From Gymnothorax reevesii (lineage: Eukaryota > Chordata > Actinopteri > Anguilliformes > Muraenidae): a stretch of 64,000 bases of DNA. The position numbers and the translations under genes are program-made. Shown in pieces: positions 43,113-54,373 of the stretch (within the stretch, counting starts at the first letter, position 1; every line of letters starts with the position of its first letter). Below the pieces are notes generated by a model, which ran no database searches, was not told where the DNA came from, and saw only the letters and a list, made by a program, of their open reading frames with translations. Location: positions 50,881,620-50,945,619 of the forward strand of contig CM056583.1 in the NCBI GenBank assembly GCA_029721435.1, written 5' to 3'.

Positions 43113-46100
43113 TCTGTTGCAACCTCTACTATTCAGCTATGTGCATGTTGCTGTAGAAACTAAATTATGCACTGACTATGTAATCATCTGATGGCATAGG
43201 TAGTGTATGATCGGTGGTGCACCGGCGTAGTGTAAAGAAGTGAGGGCTAGTCGTCATGTGAGTCAGAGGAATCACGTGCCACAGCATCTGCCTCCTGACT
43301 CAATGGGAGCAGCTCGCCTTGCAGTGGGCTAAATAATTCAGCTGTGTTCAGGGTGGGGGGGTGGGTGCGGGGGGGATAAATATAAATAAGTCACCTTATG
43401 ATTGAGTGTCTTGGATTAAAGCACTTACATGGTCATGATAACATATCTCACACACAAAAAATGGAATTTAATGGAATTCCATTAAAATTACTATCAAAAA
43501 CTATCAATATTACTGCAGTAGTTGTATGTTTTTTTTTCTTTTTTTTTGGAACGCACTACAGAGAGTTTATTATTACTAAAATATTGTTGGGCTACCATAC
43601 CTAATAAAATAACACAACAGAAAAAACAATGGAAATACCATAGCTGGTGAAACGAACTATAGAACTCTATACAATTCTTATAGAGTACTATAGTAATCCT
43701 TTTGTTCATTTTTGTGAGGAATAGGTGAATTATTAACTTTCAGTTTGTTATTTCAACTAAAACGCATGTACATTAAGTTCTCTTATCAGCTACTGAACAA
43801 GCATGTGCTCAACAGCTCAATTTGAAGCCTAACTGGTGACCTTTCTGCCTGTTTTACCTTGTTATAATGTGTTGGTAGAATACTGTCTATTTTTTAAAAT
43901 TTAAGTAATTTCAGTCACTCTGCATCTGCAATTACGAGTCACACACATTTTACTTTTGTATGCCCTGGATGTTTTCAGACAAAGTGGACAGATTAATTTG
44001 CTTAAGATAAAGGTTACTCTGAGGCCGACTGTTGGGGGAACCCGAAGCAGCCAAGGAAAAAATCCAAAAACGGAGTTTTCAAACCCAATTTTGTGCAAAA
44101 AATAGTATTTATTTTCCCCAGAGGTGCTGGTGAAGGTGAGGGCTATTTACAGTGCAGTACAATGGGTCTAATAATTCCCACCTTACAAAAGCACTGCCCT
44201 CCCATGAACCAGCCTTCCACCCAACCAACCACAACAGAATGCGCAGCAGCTCTTTAAATACTTTTTCCTCTTGATGGGAGAAACCAAAACATTCCCCGTC
44301 CACCATACAGCACAGTACTTAAGCCCTGACCCTCTTTTTCAAAAATGGCAAGCCCAAAATGAAATTAGTATATCTCTGCGACTGCTTGGTCCATTTGAAT
44401 AATCTTGGTATCATAATAAAGGTAAAACCATTTGGGATTTCTGCCCTGCTGTAAAAATCACTATATATGTCACTGGGTCAGGGTAAATGGAGATGGGACA
44501 CAGTATAAATGAAAGATCTCATTTTGCACCTGTAATGTGAATAGAAGCCACTAGATGGCAGTATCGACCTTTTCTTTTGTTAAGCCCAGAATGGCGCAAG
44601 GTTTGGACATGTCCTGGGCATGTCTGAGATGGAAAGTCCCAGAGAATTTAAAAAAGTTCCAGTTGGGTATTATCTCAAGGATGGTGTGTTGATGCGGAAG
44701 TCGTGCCCTCCGAACATCCCTGCCAATGCAGATTGGGCAGTGGTTAGGCAAATTGTTGTTCCGAAGGTCTACAGGAATGAGATCTTAAAAATGGCTCATA
44801 GTTTACCTTTTGGAGGTTATCTTGGTGTTAACAAGACTGTTGATAAGATCATGAAACACTTCTTCTGGCCTGGGCTTCGGAAAGACGTTTCCAACTTTTG
44901 CAAAACCTGTCACACTTGTCAGGTAGTTGGAAAACACCAGTTAGACCCACCTGTAGCTCCATTGCAGCCTATCTCAGCATTTGGGGAGCCATTCTCCAAG
45001 GTCATTGTTGATTGTGTTGGTCCATTACCCTAGACTAGATCTGGAAATCAGTACTTGTTGACAATCATGTGTGCATCTACCAGATTCCCTGAAGCCATAC
45101 CTCTAAGCAACATCAAGGCAACTGCAATCTTGAAGGCTTTGATAAAGTTCTTCACGTTGTTTGGCCTTCCCAGGGAAATTCAGTCAGACTAAGGTAGCAA
45201 TTTCACTTCCGGATTGTTTCAGCAGGTTGTGTATGAACTAGGTGCGAAGCAGATTCTTTCCATTGCCTGTCATGTAGAGAGTCAGGGTGCCTTAGAGCGG
45301 TTTCATTCCACTCTCAAGACAATAATGAGGACTTATTGTTATGACCATGAGAAAGACTGGGATGAAGGTGTTCATTTGCTGTTGTTTGCAGCTAGAGAAG
45401 CAGTGCAGGAGTCTACTGGATTCGGTCAGTTTGAGCTAGTGTTTGGCCATGAAATGAGAGGACTTTTGCTATTGTTGAGTGAACAATGGACAGAGAAAGA
45501 GCCACATATCAGTCTGTTAGACTATGTTAGCAAGTTCAAAGAAAGACTGTGTGCAGCTTGTGACCTAGCCAAAGAGAACTTGAAACCAAGTCAGGGAAAA
45601 ATGAAAACTTGGTATGATCATAAGGCTAGAAGCCGTGAGTTTAAACCAGGAGACAAGGTCCTTGTGTTGTTTCCCTTGCAGTCCAATCCATTGCAGGCTA
45701 GATTTCATGGTCCTTATGAAATTCTGACTAAACTCAATGATCTCAATTACATTGTGAAGACTCCAGATTGGAGAAAACCAAAACAATTGTGTCACATTAA
45801 CATGCTCAAGCCTTATCATGACAGAAATGCTAGGGTTGCAGCTGTCACTTCAGATTCTCCTATAGTCGAGATGTGTGAAGATGAGGGGGAGTTTCAAGAT
45901 GATGAACCTAGAATTAAAGCTGAAGTTCTTTCATGTAAATTGTCAAATTCTGAAGTATTGCAAAATTTTGATGTAAAACTCTAGCACTTAGTACCCTCTC
46001 AGAAAGATCAGTTTGAGAGGTTGATCAAGAAATATTAAGATCTATTTCCTGATGTTCCAAAGAGAGTTTCTATAGCCTCTCATGATGTAGATGTTGGTGA

Positions 46101-46262
46101 TGCCAAACCAATAAAACAGCATCCATACCGGATGAATCCTGACAAGAGAAAGATTGCTGAGAAAGGTTGTGTACATGTTAGAACATGATATTATCAGACC
46201 CTTCAACTCAGATTGGAGTTCACCCTGTGTGCTAGTTCCAAAACCTGATGGAAGTACTAGAT
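43113..46262 (+). repeat. 3.15-kb tandem duplication, unit B
   Basis: Second unit, one base longer than unit A. At its right end the Gypsy sequence continues without a break into the reverse transcriptase, so unit B is joined to the original downstream DNA. Unit A ends where the duplicated UGT-side sequence begins again. Confidence 0.95.
44620..45984 (+). pseudogene. Gypsy integrase, unit B copy
   Basis: Identical to the unit A copy except for a few substitutions, and without its 1-bp deletion, so the frame runs on to 45984. The nonsense codons are shared with unit A, at 45031-45033 and 45190-45192. They therefore predate the duplication. After the stop at 45982-45984 the same frame continues into the linker and the start of RT. 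This supports one ancestral polyprotein with integrase upstream of RT. Confidence 0.88.
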
Positions 46263-47358
46263 TCTGTACAGATTATCGCAAAGTCAATGCTGTAACTAGA
46301 ACTGATGTGTTTCCAATACCGAGGATTGATGATTGTATCAATAGAGTAGGGCAAGCAAAGTTTCTAAGATTGATTTATTGAAGGGTTATTGGCGTGCGCT
46401 TTTAACTGAGAGGGCCAAGAGCATCTCTGCTTTTGCCGCACCATCTGGGTTGTACCAGTATGAAGTCCTACCCTTTGGCATAAAAAATGCCCCAGCCACG
46501 TTCCAAAGGATGATAAAGTCTAAAATCACTGGACTGCCACACATAGGTGCATACATCGAAGACCTTATCACATGGAATGACTCCTGGGAAGAACATCTGA
46601 AAGATGTAGAGACGTTGTTCCATCGCCTGACCCAGGCTAACCTGACTGTTAACCTGAACAAGAGTGACTTTGGTTGTGCTACTATCACGTATCTTGGCTA
46701 TGTCATAGGCCAGGGTAAGGTGGCACCCTTAAATGCTAAAGTCCAAGCCATCATGGACTTTCCAGTTCCTGACAACAAAAAGGCGTTGCACTGCTTCCTT
46801 GGAATTATCGGGTACTACCGCAAGTTCTGCAAGAACTTTGCTGAGATTGCTCTCAGTCTCACCAACCAACTGAAGAAAGGCGTAAAGTTCACTTGGGATG
46901 AAGCATGCCAAAGAGCCTTCGATAGCCTGAAGTCTCTGCTGTGTCACTTCCCCGTGCTCAAATCTCCTGACTTCAACAAACCGTTCTCCATCGCGGTCAA
47001 TGCTAGCGACCAAGCTTGTGGATCTGTGCTCCTACAGAGAAGTGACTCTGATGACATTGAGCATCCCGTGGCGTACTTCTCCAGGAAGTTCAATCGCCAC
47101 CAATAGAACTATTCCACAATAGAGAAGAAGCTGTTGGCTCTGGTTCTATCCTTACAACACTTTGAGGTTTATGTTTGTACAGGGCAAAAACCAATGATTG
47201 TGTCCACTGACCACAATCCATTAATGTTTTTGAGTAAGACGAAAAACAAGAATCAGAGATTATTAAATTGGAGTTTGATTTTACAGGAGTTTGACTTGGA
47301 AATTAAGCATGTAAAGGGTACTGATAATGTAATTGCTGATTGCTTATCCCGTGTTTGA
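45985..47358 (+). pseudogene. Gypsy reverse transcriptase and RNase H, broken
   Basis: RT blocks are visible: HDIIRPFNSDWSSPCVLV and KPDGSTRFCTDYRKVN (46180-46300), DLLKGYWRA (about 46372), LPFGIKNAPATFQRM (about 46470-46515) and the catalytic box. The last reads YIED at 46552-46563 in place of the usual YxDD. RNase H follows with a VNASDQACGSVLLQ region (about 46996-47037), IEKKLLALVLSLQHFEVY and STDHNPLMFLSKTKN, ending at 47358. Frameshifts lie near 46150 and 46368, with a stop codon at 47104-47106. The connection domain (LGIIGYYRKFCKNFAEIA) is well preserved. Inactive. Confidence 0.88.
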
Positions 47359-47492
47359 GTATGTGTATATATCACGTTTATGAGCATATTGTATTATATG
47401 TATATATACACAAGTGTCTACTTAACCATTACTGTATTGTAAAGAAAAAATTTGCCTTTATGAGTCAAAATTTTTCCCTTTTGGAATGGAGG

Positions 47493-47962
47493 TGTAATGT
47501 GAATAGAAGCCACTAGATGGCAGTATTGACCTTTTCTTTTGTTAAGCCCAGAATGCAGCTAGGTTTGGACATGTCCTGGGCATGTCTGAGATGGAAAGTC
47601 CCAGCGAATTTAAAAAAAGTCTAAAAGGTGGGAGGGGTCTGCAAAAGAGTATATAAGGAGGAAAATTGAAAGAGTAAGGTAGTAGGAGAAATTGCAAGGA
47701 GAAGGATACATTTGACCAGACCTGACATTTTTTTTCATGACCTGTGAAGGTTTTTGTGGATTTTTGCCTGTGTTGGAGTATTTTCCTCACCCAGGACATC
47801 ACCAAGCAACCCCACCAAAGGGACTGAAAATATTTTTGTTCTTGTATTTATCAATCTTGGTCAGTAGGGTAGATAGTAAATTAGTTAAGTGTTTGTTTAA
47901 TTAAACCTGTTTAAGTTTTAAAATTTTGCCTGTCATCCCTTGCTGTCATATATGTTATAACA
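47493..47962 (+). repeat. 3' LTR of the Gypsy element
   Basis: 470 bp beginning TGTAATGTGAATAG and ending TGTTATAACA. A purine-rich tract (GGAATGGAGG) precedes it, as expected for the plus-strand primer. It contains a TATA-like AGTATATAAGGAGG at about 47648-47661, a likely core promoter. Confidence 0.8.
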
Positions 47963-48606
47963 AATTGGGGCCATAACACACCTAACAAAGTTTTACTTCT
48001 ATCCCTTGTAAATTTGTTGAGTTGCAGTCTGAAGCCTCTAAAAAATTACAGCACAGAATCTGATTATTATCTATGCCAAAGTTTATTGTGATCAGGTAAA
48101 TCAGAGCAAAATGAGAGAGGAATGTTTGGGTGGCTTCTCCAATTTGGCAATTTAGGTACCTTGTGTTCCATTTCAGATTTCTCAGATACCAAACTGTAAA
48201 ACTCATTTAATTTCACTTATATATCACGACAGGCATCCATTCCATCCAAATACAACATTTTTTTAATGATTAAAAAAAAAAAAAAACTATTATTATGTAT
48301 ATGTTGTACTCTCAGTATTTGTGCAGAATAGTGCAAAGATTCTGTCAGAAAACGACTTTGAAAATGAATTTGAATAGTTAACAGATAATTATTCGGACAA
48401 TACCTCAAACAAACTAGTTATGCGTTTATATTGTCGCGCTATTCAAGAACATGCAAATGGCCCGTGGACTCCCTTTGACACGCTGGGAACGCAAAGGTGT
48501 AGCTCAGGCTAGAGTTTGTTGGAAACATCTGGACTTAATCAAATGACTACCGGCATAGTCTTACTGACAGCATCACAAACCAATCGCAGAGAGGAAAATA
48601 CATTGC
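47963..48606. other. Gene-free stretch
   Basis: I see nothing that I can support. There is a poly-A run near 48270-48284. Confidence 0.4.
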
Positions 48607-48611
48607 AAGTA

Positions 48612-49794
48612 TGTTATGATCCTGCTTTGTCCCATGTTTCATGCCATGTTTAAGCTCTGTGCCTGGCTCTGCCATGTTCATTGATTTTTCAAGTTTAGTG
48701 ACCCCTGCTTGTTTCTTGACCATTCTCTGATTGTGTATTGTGTATTTGGTAATTTTTGATTTCTTGTTTTTTATTATTTTCTTTGCCTTAGTTTTATGCC
48801 ATGTTATATTTCCTTGCCTTGTTTATTTTTCTGCCATGCCATGCTTCGCACTACGTCTACCCCGTCTTGTCTTGTGTAGGTCTTTGCTCACGGTCCTTAG
48901 TCTTACGTGCCACTCATTCGGGTGATTTACTGGTTTCTGGGTTTCAACCTTCTTTCATATCTCGTGTTCTTCCTTCCTCTCTCCTTTTGCTATTTACTAA
49001 CCATACTAACAGTTTATTGTTTTCGATAATTTACTAACACATATTTACATTGTATATTTTTACTATCTTACTAACATGCACTCAGGATTGTATAGCTGCA
49101 CATACTAATTGACTAACGATCTCTCAGCAGTCGCCCAATTCTAATCTCCGCCTCCTTGTCTATCTCTGCCGCAGCTTCTGTGAATTTCCACTTATATCTC
49201 ATGCTTTCCTTTTCTTTAGACTATGCACTTTTAGTACTCCTTAACCGGAGCTGTTGTTTGTTCATAGGATTGTCTTGTGATCCCTGTCTCCATTTTGGCA
49301 TTTGCCAAATGTATGTATATTTAAGATGTCTTTTGTAGCACTCACACGTCAGATCGTTCTTCTTTGTTTCTTGTGCTGCGTTTGTTTTCCGCCTTGACTC
49401 ATTGTGATTTATCTTTCTGACTGGATTGCCCGACTACTGATTCTCGGTTTGCCCTTTCGGATATTTTTGCATCTGTGTATTTTTGACCTTTTTCTGCCCG
49501 ACCTTGATTTTGTGGATTGCTGCCCTGTATTACGATTCAGACTGTCCTTTGACTCATGAGTTTGCTTCTCCCACAGACCTACGCCTGTGTACTGGATCTG
49601 TTTTGTCTGACTACGATTTTTGTGATTGGTGCCCTGGTAACGAACTCTGCTCTGTCCTATTGGAATTCGAGCTTTGGATTACGGACTCTGTACTGTTGCC
49701 TTTTTCTCTGCGGGGGTTATCCCCCTTATTCAATAAAGCACCTCATTTTTGCAATACCCTGTCCTCGCATTTGGTTCCAGATCGATACCTCACA
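48612..49794 (+). mobile_element. Solo LTR, 1183 bp, with AAGTA target duplication
   Basis: It starts TGTTATGATCC, ends GATACCTCACA and is flanked by AAGTA at 48607-48611 and 49795-49799. An AATAAA signal lies at about 49732-49737, 60 bp from the end, as expected for an R/U5 boundary. It shares blocks (TTACTAACA, ATTTAAGATG) with the LTR at 14684-15708 and the fragment at 52541, so all three belong to one family or to related families. No internal retroelement DNA. Pyrimidine-rich open frames inside are not genes. Confidence 0.85.
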
Positions 49795-49799
49795 AAGTA

Positions 49800-50210
49800 A
49801 GCTGAATGCTAAGGAGCTGAGATCTTTGAAGCAACGCCCTGGGAAAGAACATGCTAGGACACTAGCAGATGTAGTTTCGTTATAACACGAACACATTGGG
49901 CTTACAATAGCAAGCACAGATTTACCTTCGAATAGTTTTTTAGTTATAGTTATCAAAGATAATAATTTTTTTTGCTCATCTGTAGACTGTAAGGTGTATG
50001 GCTGCTGTTCTTTGAGCGTGGTGTCGGTTTAAAATGACAGGGCTCATATCGTTGGATTCTGTGGATTTTCTTCTTTCATTTTAGGTATCATTTTTATGCA
50101 TAGCACTAATTCAGCAGAAATTCTTGCAATTCAGGCGATCTGGGTGGCAAAAAAGTACCTCTAAATTGCCGTAAAAAAACAAAAAACAAAAAAAAAAATA
50201 TATATATATA
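49800..50210. other. Gene-free stretch
   Basis: Nothing recognised. It ends in an A-rich and (TA)n tract at about 50172-50210 into which the next element inserted. Confidence 0.4.
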
Positions 50211-50729
50211 CAGTACAGGCCAAAAGTTTGGACACACCTTCTCATTCAATGCGTATCCTTCATTTTCATGACTATTTACATTTTAGATTCTCACTGAAGG
50301 CATCGGAATTATGTATGTATCTAACAGTAGTCCAGTAGGGCTGTCGGCTGTATATCAACCTGACTTCTGCACAAGACAACTGATGGTCCCAACCCCATTG
50401 ATAAGGCAAGAAATTCCACCAATTAACCCTGACAAGGCACACCTGTGAAGTGAAAACCATTTCAGGTGACTACCTCTCGAAGCTCATCAAGAGAATGCCA
50501 AGAGTGTGCAAAGCAGTAATCAGAGCAAACGGTGGCTACATTGAAGAAACTAGAATATCAGATATTTTTTCAGTTACAGGTATTTCGCACTTTTTTGTTA
50601 CGTACATAATTCCACATGTGTTCATCCATAGTTTTGATGCCGTCAGTGAGAATCTACAATGTAAATAGTCATGAAAATAAAGGAAACACATTGAATGAGA
50701 AGGTGTGTCCAAACTTTTGGCCTGTTCTG
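50211..50729. mobile_element. Tc1/mariner MITE, 519 bp, 41-bp TIRs
   Basis: The terminal repeats (50211-50251 and 50689-50729) match for 41 bases with one mismatch. They contain GGCCAAAAGTTTGGACACACC, flanked by TA. Between them is a short relic of the end of a Tc1-like transposase gene (LSKLIKRMPRVCKAVI in one frame at 50470-50517) without catalytic residues. This is an internal-deletion derivative of an autonomous Tc1 element. I recall these termini from several fish genomes. Confidence 0.88.
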
Positions 50730-50746
50730 TATCTATATATATATGC

Positions 50747-50870
50747 GGCTGGTGAACTGGCGATAGTCATGACCTGTTTTCAATCATTCATTTAAATTAC
50801 CATCACAAAAGCTCAGAAGACTTTCAACATTAACAGGTGTGATCAGTTTTAATTTCTTATGCGCAATAGG
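50747..50870. mobile_element. hAT fragment related to 37861-38040
   Basis: GCGGCTGGTGAACTGGCGATAG and TCATGACCTGTTTTCAATCATTC match the other fragment. Both ends are unclear; a different sequence (GGGTTGTGCCGATCG) begins at about 50870. Confidence 0.5.
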
Positions 50871-51009
50871 GTTGTGCCGATCGTGAACCGCGATTTTTTA
50901 AGGCGTAGTACCACCACCTGCTGCCAGGGGGCGAACATCCGAGCTTTCGCTTTTCCTTCATTAAACCCAACGCCAGTTGAACGTAAGTGCAAAACATCAA
51001 AGGGCATGG

Positions 51010-52152
51010 AAAATGTTTCCGGAAAAAAAAACTTGACTGCCGTCAGTATTTTTCGCCTACATGCTGCACTGAGCCAAGTAAAGGACTGCAGAATCGCCTC
51101 CTATTAACCAATTAGGCTACTCTCAGAAAAGTAAACCTGTTCCCACTTACTTTGCTTGATTGGCAATCAAATGGTGGATTTGTTTACTCTAAATTGAATG
51201 AGTAGATCTGTTTAGACAGAATATATCATTGATGCATTTTGGAATTTAAATGGCCATAGAACAGCAGATTTGCACGAACACGATTGTCATTGCCACGCAA
51301 TATCGTGCGACTGATCATTTCTATCTCGCATTCACGTTTCATGCCTTTTGGAGAAGAGGAAGATTTTTTTCTAATTATTCAAACTGGCATTCTTTCAATC
51401 TAACACCGTAGCCCAGTTAGGTTTCACGTCTTAATCGTTATAGGCTTCTGAAATTTCTTGACTGTTATTTCGACCAAGTACACAGGAGCAGATTTAGGAA
51501 AGGGCGGAGCACCTGCAATTAGCGAAATCTAAACTCAGGCTTCTTCCCAGCGGCAATTTAAATCGTTTAAGCCGCTTCAGGTGTGTTGGCTATGTTTCAA
51601 GAAATTACATGCGACTGCCTACACACCCCATGACTGCAAGTGGTCTCATCACAGTTTGAAAAAAAATCCTCGTTCATCGCCGCATCCCAACTCAGCATTT
51701 CATCGCTCGTTGTAGTATTTTTAGGAGATCTATAATGATAAAATAAAAATAAAGAGATTTGTTATAAGACCGTCCTGGATTTTAAGCATCTAGAAAACAC
51801 GCAAGGTGGAAAAGATTCTGAAAAGCGGATGAAACATGAATGTGAGATATAAATGATCAGTCGCACAAAATGACCTGGCAATGACATCTTGTTCATGAAA
51901 ATCTGCTGTTCTATGGCCATTTAATTTTCAAAATGCATCAATCAAACATGCTGTCTTAATAAACAGCGTTACTCATTAGTTACTCAACTTAAACAGTAAA
52001 AGAATCCACCATTTGATTGCCAATCAAGCAAAGTAAATGGGAACATGTTCACTTTTCTCAGAGTTGCCTTCTGTAGTTTTTTACTTGGCTCCGTGCAGCA
52101 TGTCGCCGAAAAATACTTATGCCAGTCCAGTTTTTTTTTTCTGGAAGTGCTT
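51010..52152. repeat. Large inverted repeat, arms of about 370 bp
   Basis: The left arm (about 51016-51380) and the right arm (about 51780-52152) are reverse complements with some divergence. Landmarks present in both are TTGATTGGCAATCAAATGGTGGAT, AAATGGCCATAGAACAGCAGATTT, GTGCGACTGATCATTT and CATGCTGCAC. The loop is about 400 bp. This is a foldback-type structure. No transposase is seen. One open frame (50859-51107) spans the left edge without motifs. Confidence 0.8.
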
Positions 52153-52540
52153 ATGATACAGAATTATTGTTGTCACAGCCCCAGTGAGTGACTAGCAACT
52201 CCAGGCTAGCTGCCTGGGCTCACTCAGTAGCCAACTCGGGTTATAACCACACGAGTCAACACAGATGACGAACTAGTACACAAATTACCTTAATGTCAAA
52301 CAACAAGACTGACAAAATAAGTGGAGGCAGAAGTAGAAACCAAAGCGATATGGGCGAAGTTTTTATTCCCTGAGAGAAGCACAGGTCCGTAAACGTGACT
52401 TCAGGCTGAGTGAAGACGGCAGTCTAAGAGAATGGGAGGGTCCCTAGGAATTTGAGAGTGCCCATTGGTTTCATAGCAGAGTAGACTGGCAAAGGAATCC
52501 ACTAATCACACATAGTGATAGATAGATGAAGCATACGTAA

Positions 52541-53060
52541 TGTCATGGCTTTGGTTTGTAGTCATGCTTATGTTCTTGTTCTGCGTTCATTATTGTCTTT
52601 CGTTTTTTTTTTTTTTTTTTTGGTTGTTGTAATGCTCAGGTTTTAGTTCATTCCATTTCTCAGTTCCATTGCACTTGTCTCCCCTGTCTTGTGATCTAGT
52701 TGGTTCAGTCCGTCTTCCCTGTCTGCGTGCTCACTGACTTTGAGTGATTTAAATGTATTCCGGTGTTTAAAATATTCCTTTGAATCTCGTTTTCTTCCTT
52801 CACCCTTCTGTTCTGATGACTAACAACACTAACATTTATATTTTGTATTATAGTCTACAAACCAAACTAATCCATGTATATATTAGATTACTATCTTATT
52901 AATGAGCACTCTAGTTTAAAACGTAGCAGTGCCCACCCTGAGAAAAGCTCTGCCCACCCAATGAATATTTAAGATGAAAAACTGATTTACTACTGTTTGA
53001 CAGCAAACACGTGAGATCCAACTGATTCACAGCTGGAGATAGACAGCCATTTAGAGAGAG
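52541..53060 (+). mobile_element. Truncated LTR of the 48612-type family
   Basis: Starts TGTCATGGCTTTGG and follows the same plan as the other LTRs: a T-run, then TTCTTCCTTCACCC...GACTAACAACACTAACA, CTATCTTATTAATGAGCACTC and ATATTTAAGATG. The match fades at about 53060, before any polyadenylation signal. No 3' end or target duplication was found. Confidence 0.6.
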
Positions 53061-53173
53061 CTTTACGTGTAATGGCCCTGGATATGTCGCATGACTATGT
53101 CGCGATTTGGAAATGTGCTGTATTTATTATGCATAACAACCGGCCCCCAGTACCGGGACGTAGGTCTTAAGGG

Positions 53174-54365
53174 CAGTGTAGCCAGCGGGGTGCTAAGAGA
53201 CATCCCTTTTTGACTGCAATTAGTAGTTCTCAATCGTTTTTCAATTATCCCAATTGGCAACCGAAGACACGGTTTCTCTCCATATGCGATCTAACAGCGA
53301 TTAAATCATGGGCTAAATTCAGTACAGATGTGGAACAAGAACAGAGAATTGGGTTGCTCAAAACTTCCGTTTAAAACAATTATTAGTCCTGACCTGTTCT
53401 CAGTAATTTTCATAATTAACAGAAGGTTCACTCCGAGAGCACTCCACAAACGCGCGTCCAGATGAATGATTGTCGTCTTCATGATAAGAAATTATTGTAT
53501 ATTTAACTGTATAAATCTCAACTTTGTACTCTTAATACTTTTTCATCAACACCCATTAGAGTGATTGCTTTTCATTGGACTAGTTCTGCCAACGCCATTT
53601 TGTAGGTTTTCAAACTTGTAATTTATGAGACCTTTTATTTTTCTGAAAGAATTTTATTAAAGTTTAATGTAGTCAGAATGAAAGAAAACATTTTTTTTCC
53701 CCCAGCCATGACTGTTTTTCTGTGGCTGATCATTACTCATGTCCTGTGTTAATCTGTGGTCTCATCCTTATAATTTTAATGTACACTTGGCATGTACTAC
53801 TTGAATTAGAATCATCCATAGTCGCTGGTAGCAGTTGAATATCGATGGATGTACAAATCGTTTTTATCTGAGGCCATTGCACGTGGATTCCTGCCGACAC
53901 AATGTCGACACACAGAACAATTAGCCATAAATTTGACCAATTATTGTGATGTCCCCTATTGAGTAATGCTGGCTAAAATGGGTGGAAAATACATGTGTCT
54001 GATTCTTCGTGGCCGGGGCACGCAATTATGCCAATAAACAAACAATATCATAAGTGCTGCCCCACAAAGGGCACTGTTTGCGAAACTGGATATTATTTCC
54101 GGGACTAGTCAAAGCTAACTGCCACTGACGTGCCACTGAAAAATGACTGTGCAAGGATTCATTCCTAATGACTGAAGAAAATTAATTGATCCACAAAGTG
54201 CTCAAGCAATTTCCGCAAATTCGTGAAGAGATAACTTTCCGCCAGCGAATTCTGTGTCGATACCAGACGCATCAGAGAAATTCCGTCTGAGGAACCGGTC
54301 AACGTACTGTACTAATTGCAATCAAAAAGGGATGTCTCACAGCACCCCCGCTGGCTACGCCACTG
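53174..54365. mobile_element. Non-autonomous hAT element, 1192 bp
   Basis: The left terminus CAGTGTAGCCAGCGGGGTGC and the right terminus (reverse complement CAGTGGCGTAGCCAGCGGG) are imperfect inverted repeats. They continue to GAGACATCCCTTTTTGA and GCAATTAGTA on each side. Flanks are CTTAAGGG (53166-53173) and CTTAAGAG (54366-54373), an 8-bp duplication with one mismatch. No transposase was recognised. An internal segment near 53245-53290 resembles the inverted repeat at 56916 and 57268. Confidence 0.82.
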
Positions 54366-54373
54366 CTTAAGAG

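Larger units (their letters stand above)
41392..47962 (+). mobile_element. Gypsy LTR retrotransposon with integrase before reverse transcriptase
   Basis: It is bounded by a truncated 5' LTR (41392 to about 41508, repeated at 44541-44657) and a 470-bp 3' LTR (47493-47962). The gag and protease region is deleted: the LTR fragment runs directly into integrase. Reading on from unit B the order is integrase (44620-45984), reverse transcriptase (46000-47103), RNase H (to 47358), 3' LTR. Usual Gypsy elements have integrase last. Integrase-first order is known for the Gmr1-like group of deuterostome Ty3/Gypsy elements, and I place it there on that basis. No target duplication could be seen (CACC on the left, AAAT on the right). 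Confidence 0.85.

Noticed and set aside
47493..47970. A second full Gypsy element starting at the right LTR (AAATTGGGGCC after it resembles a primer binding site)
   Set aside because: No gag or pol follows; the next 640 bp have no coding signal. The LTR is better explained as the 3' LTR of the element to its left.
49483..49885. Two overlapping frames of 105 and 109 codons
   Set aside because: They lie mostly within the solo LTR 48612-49794, in overlapping frames with no motifs.
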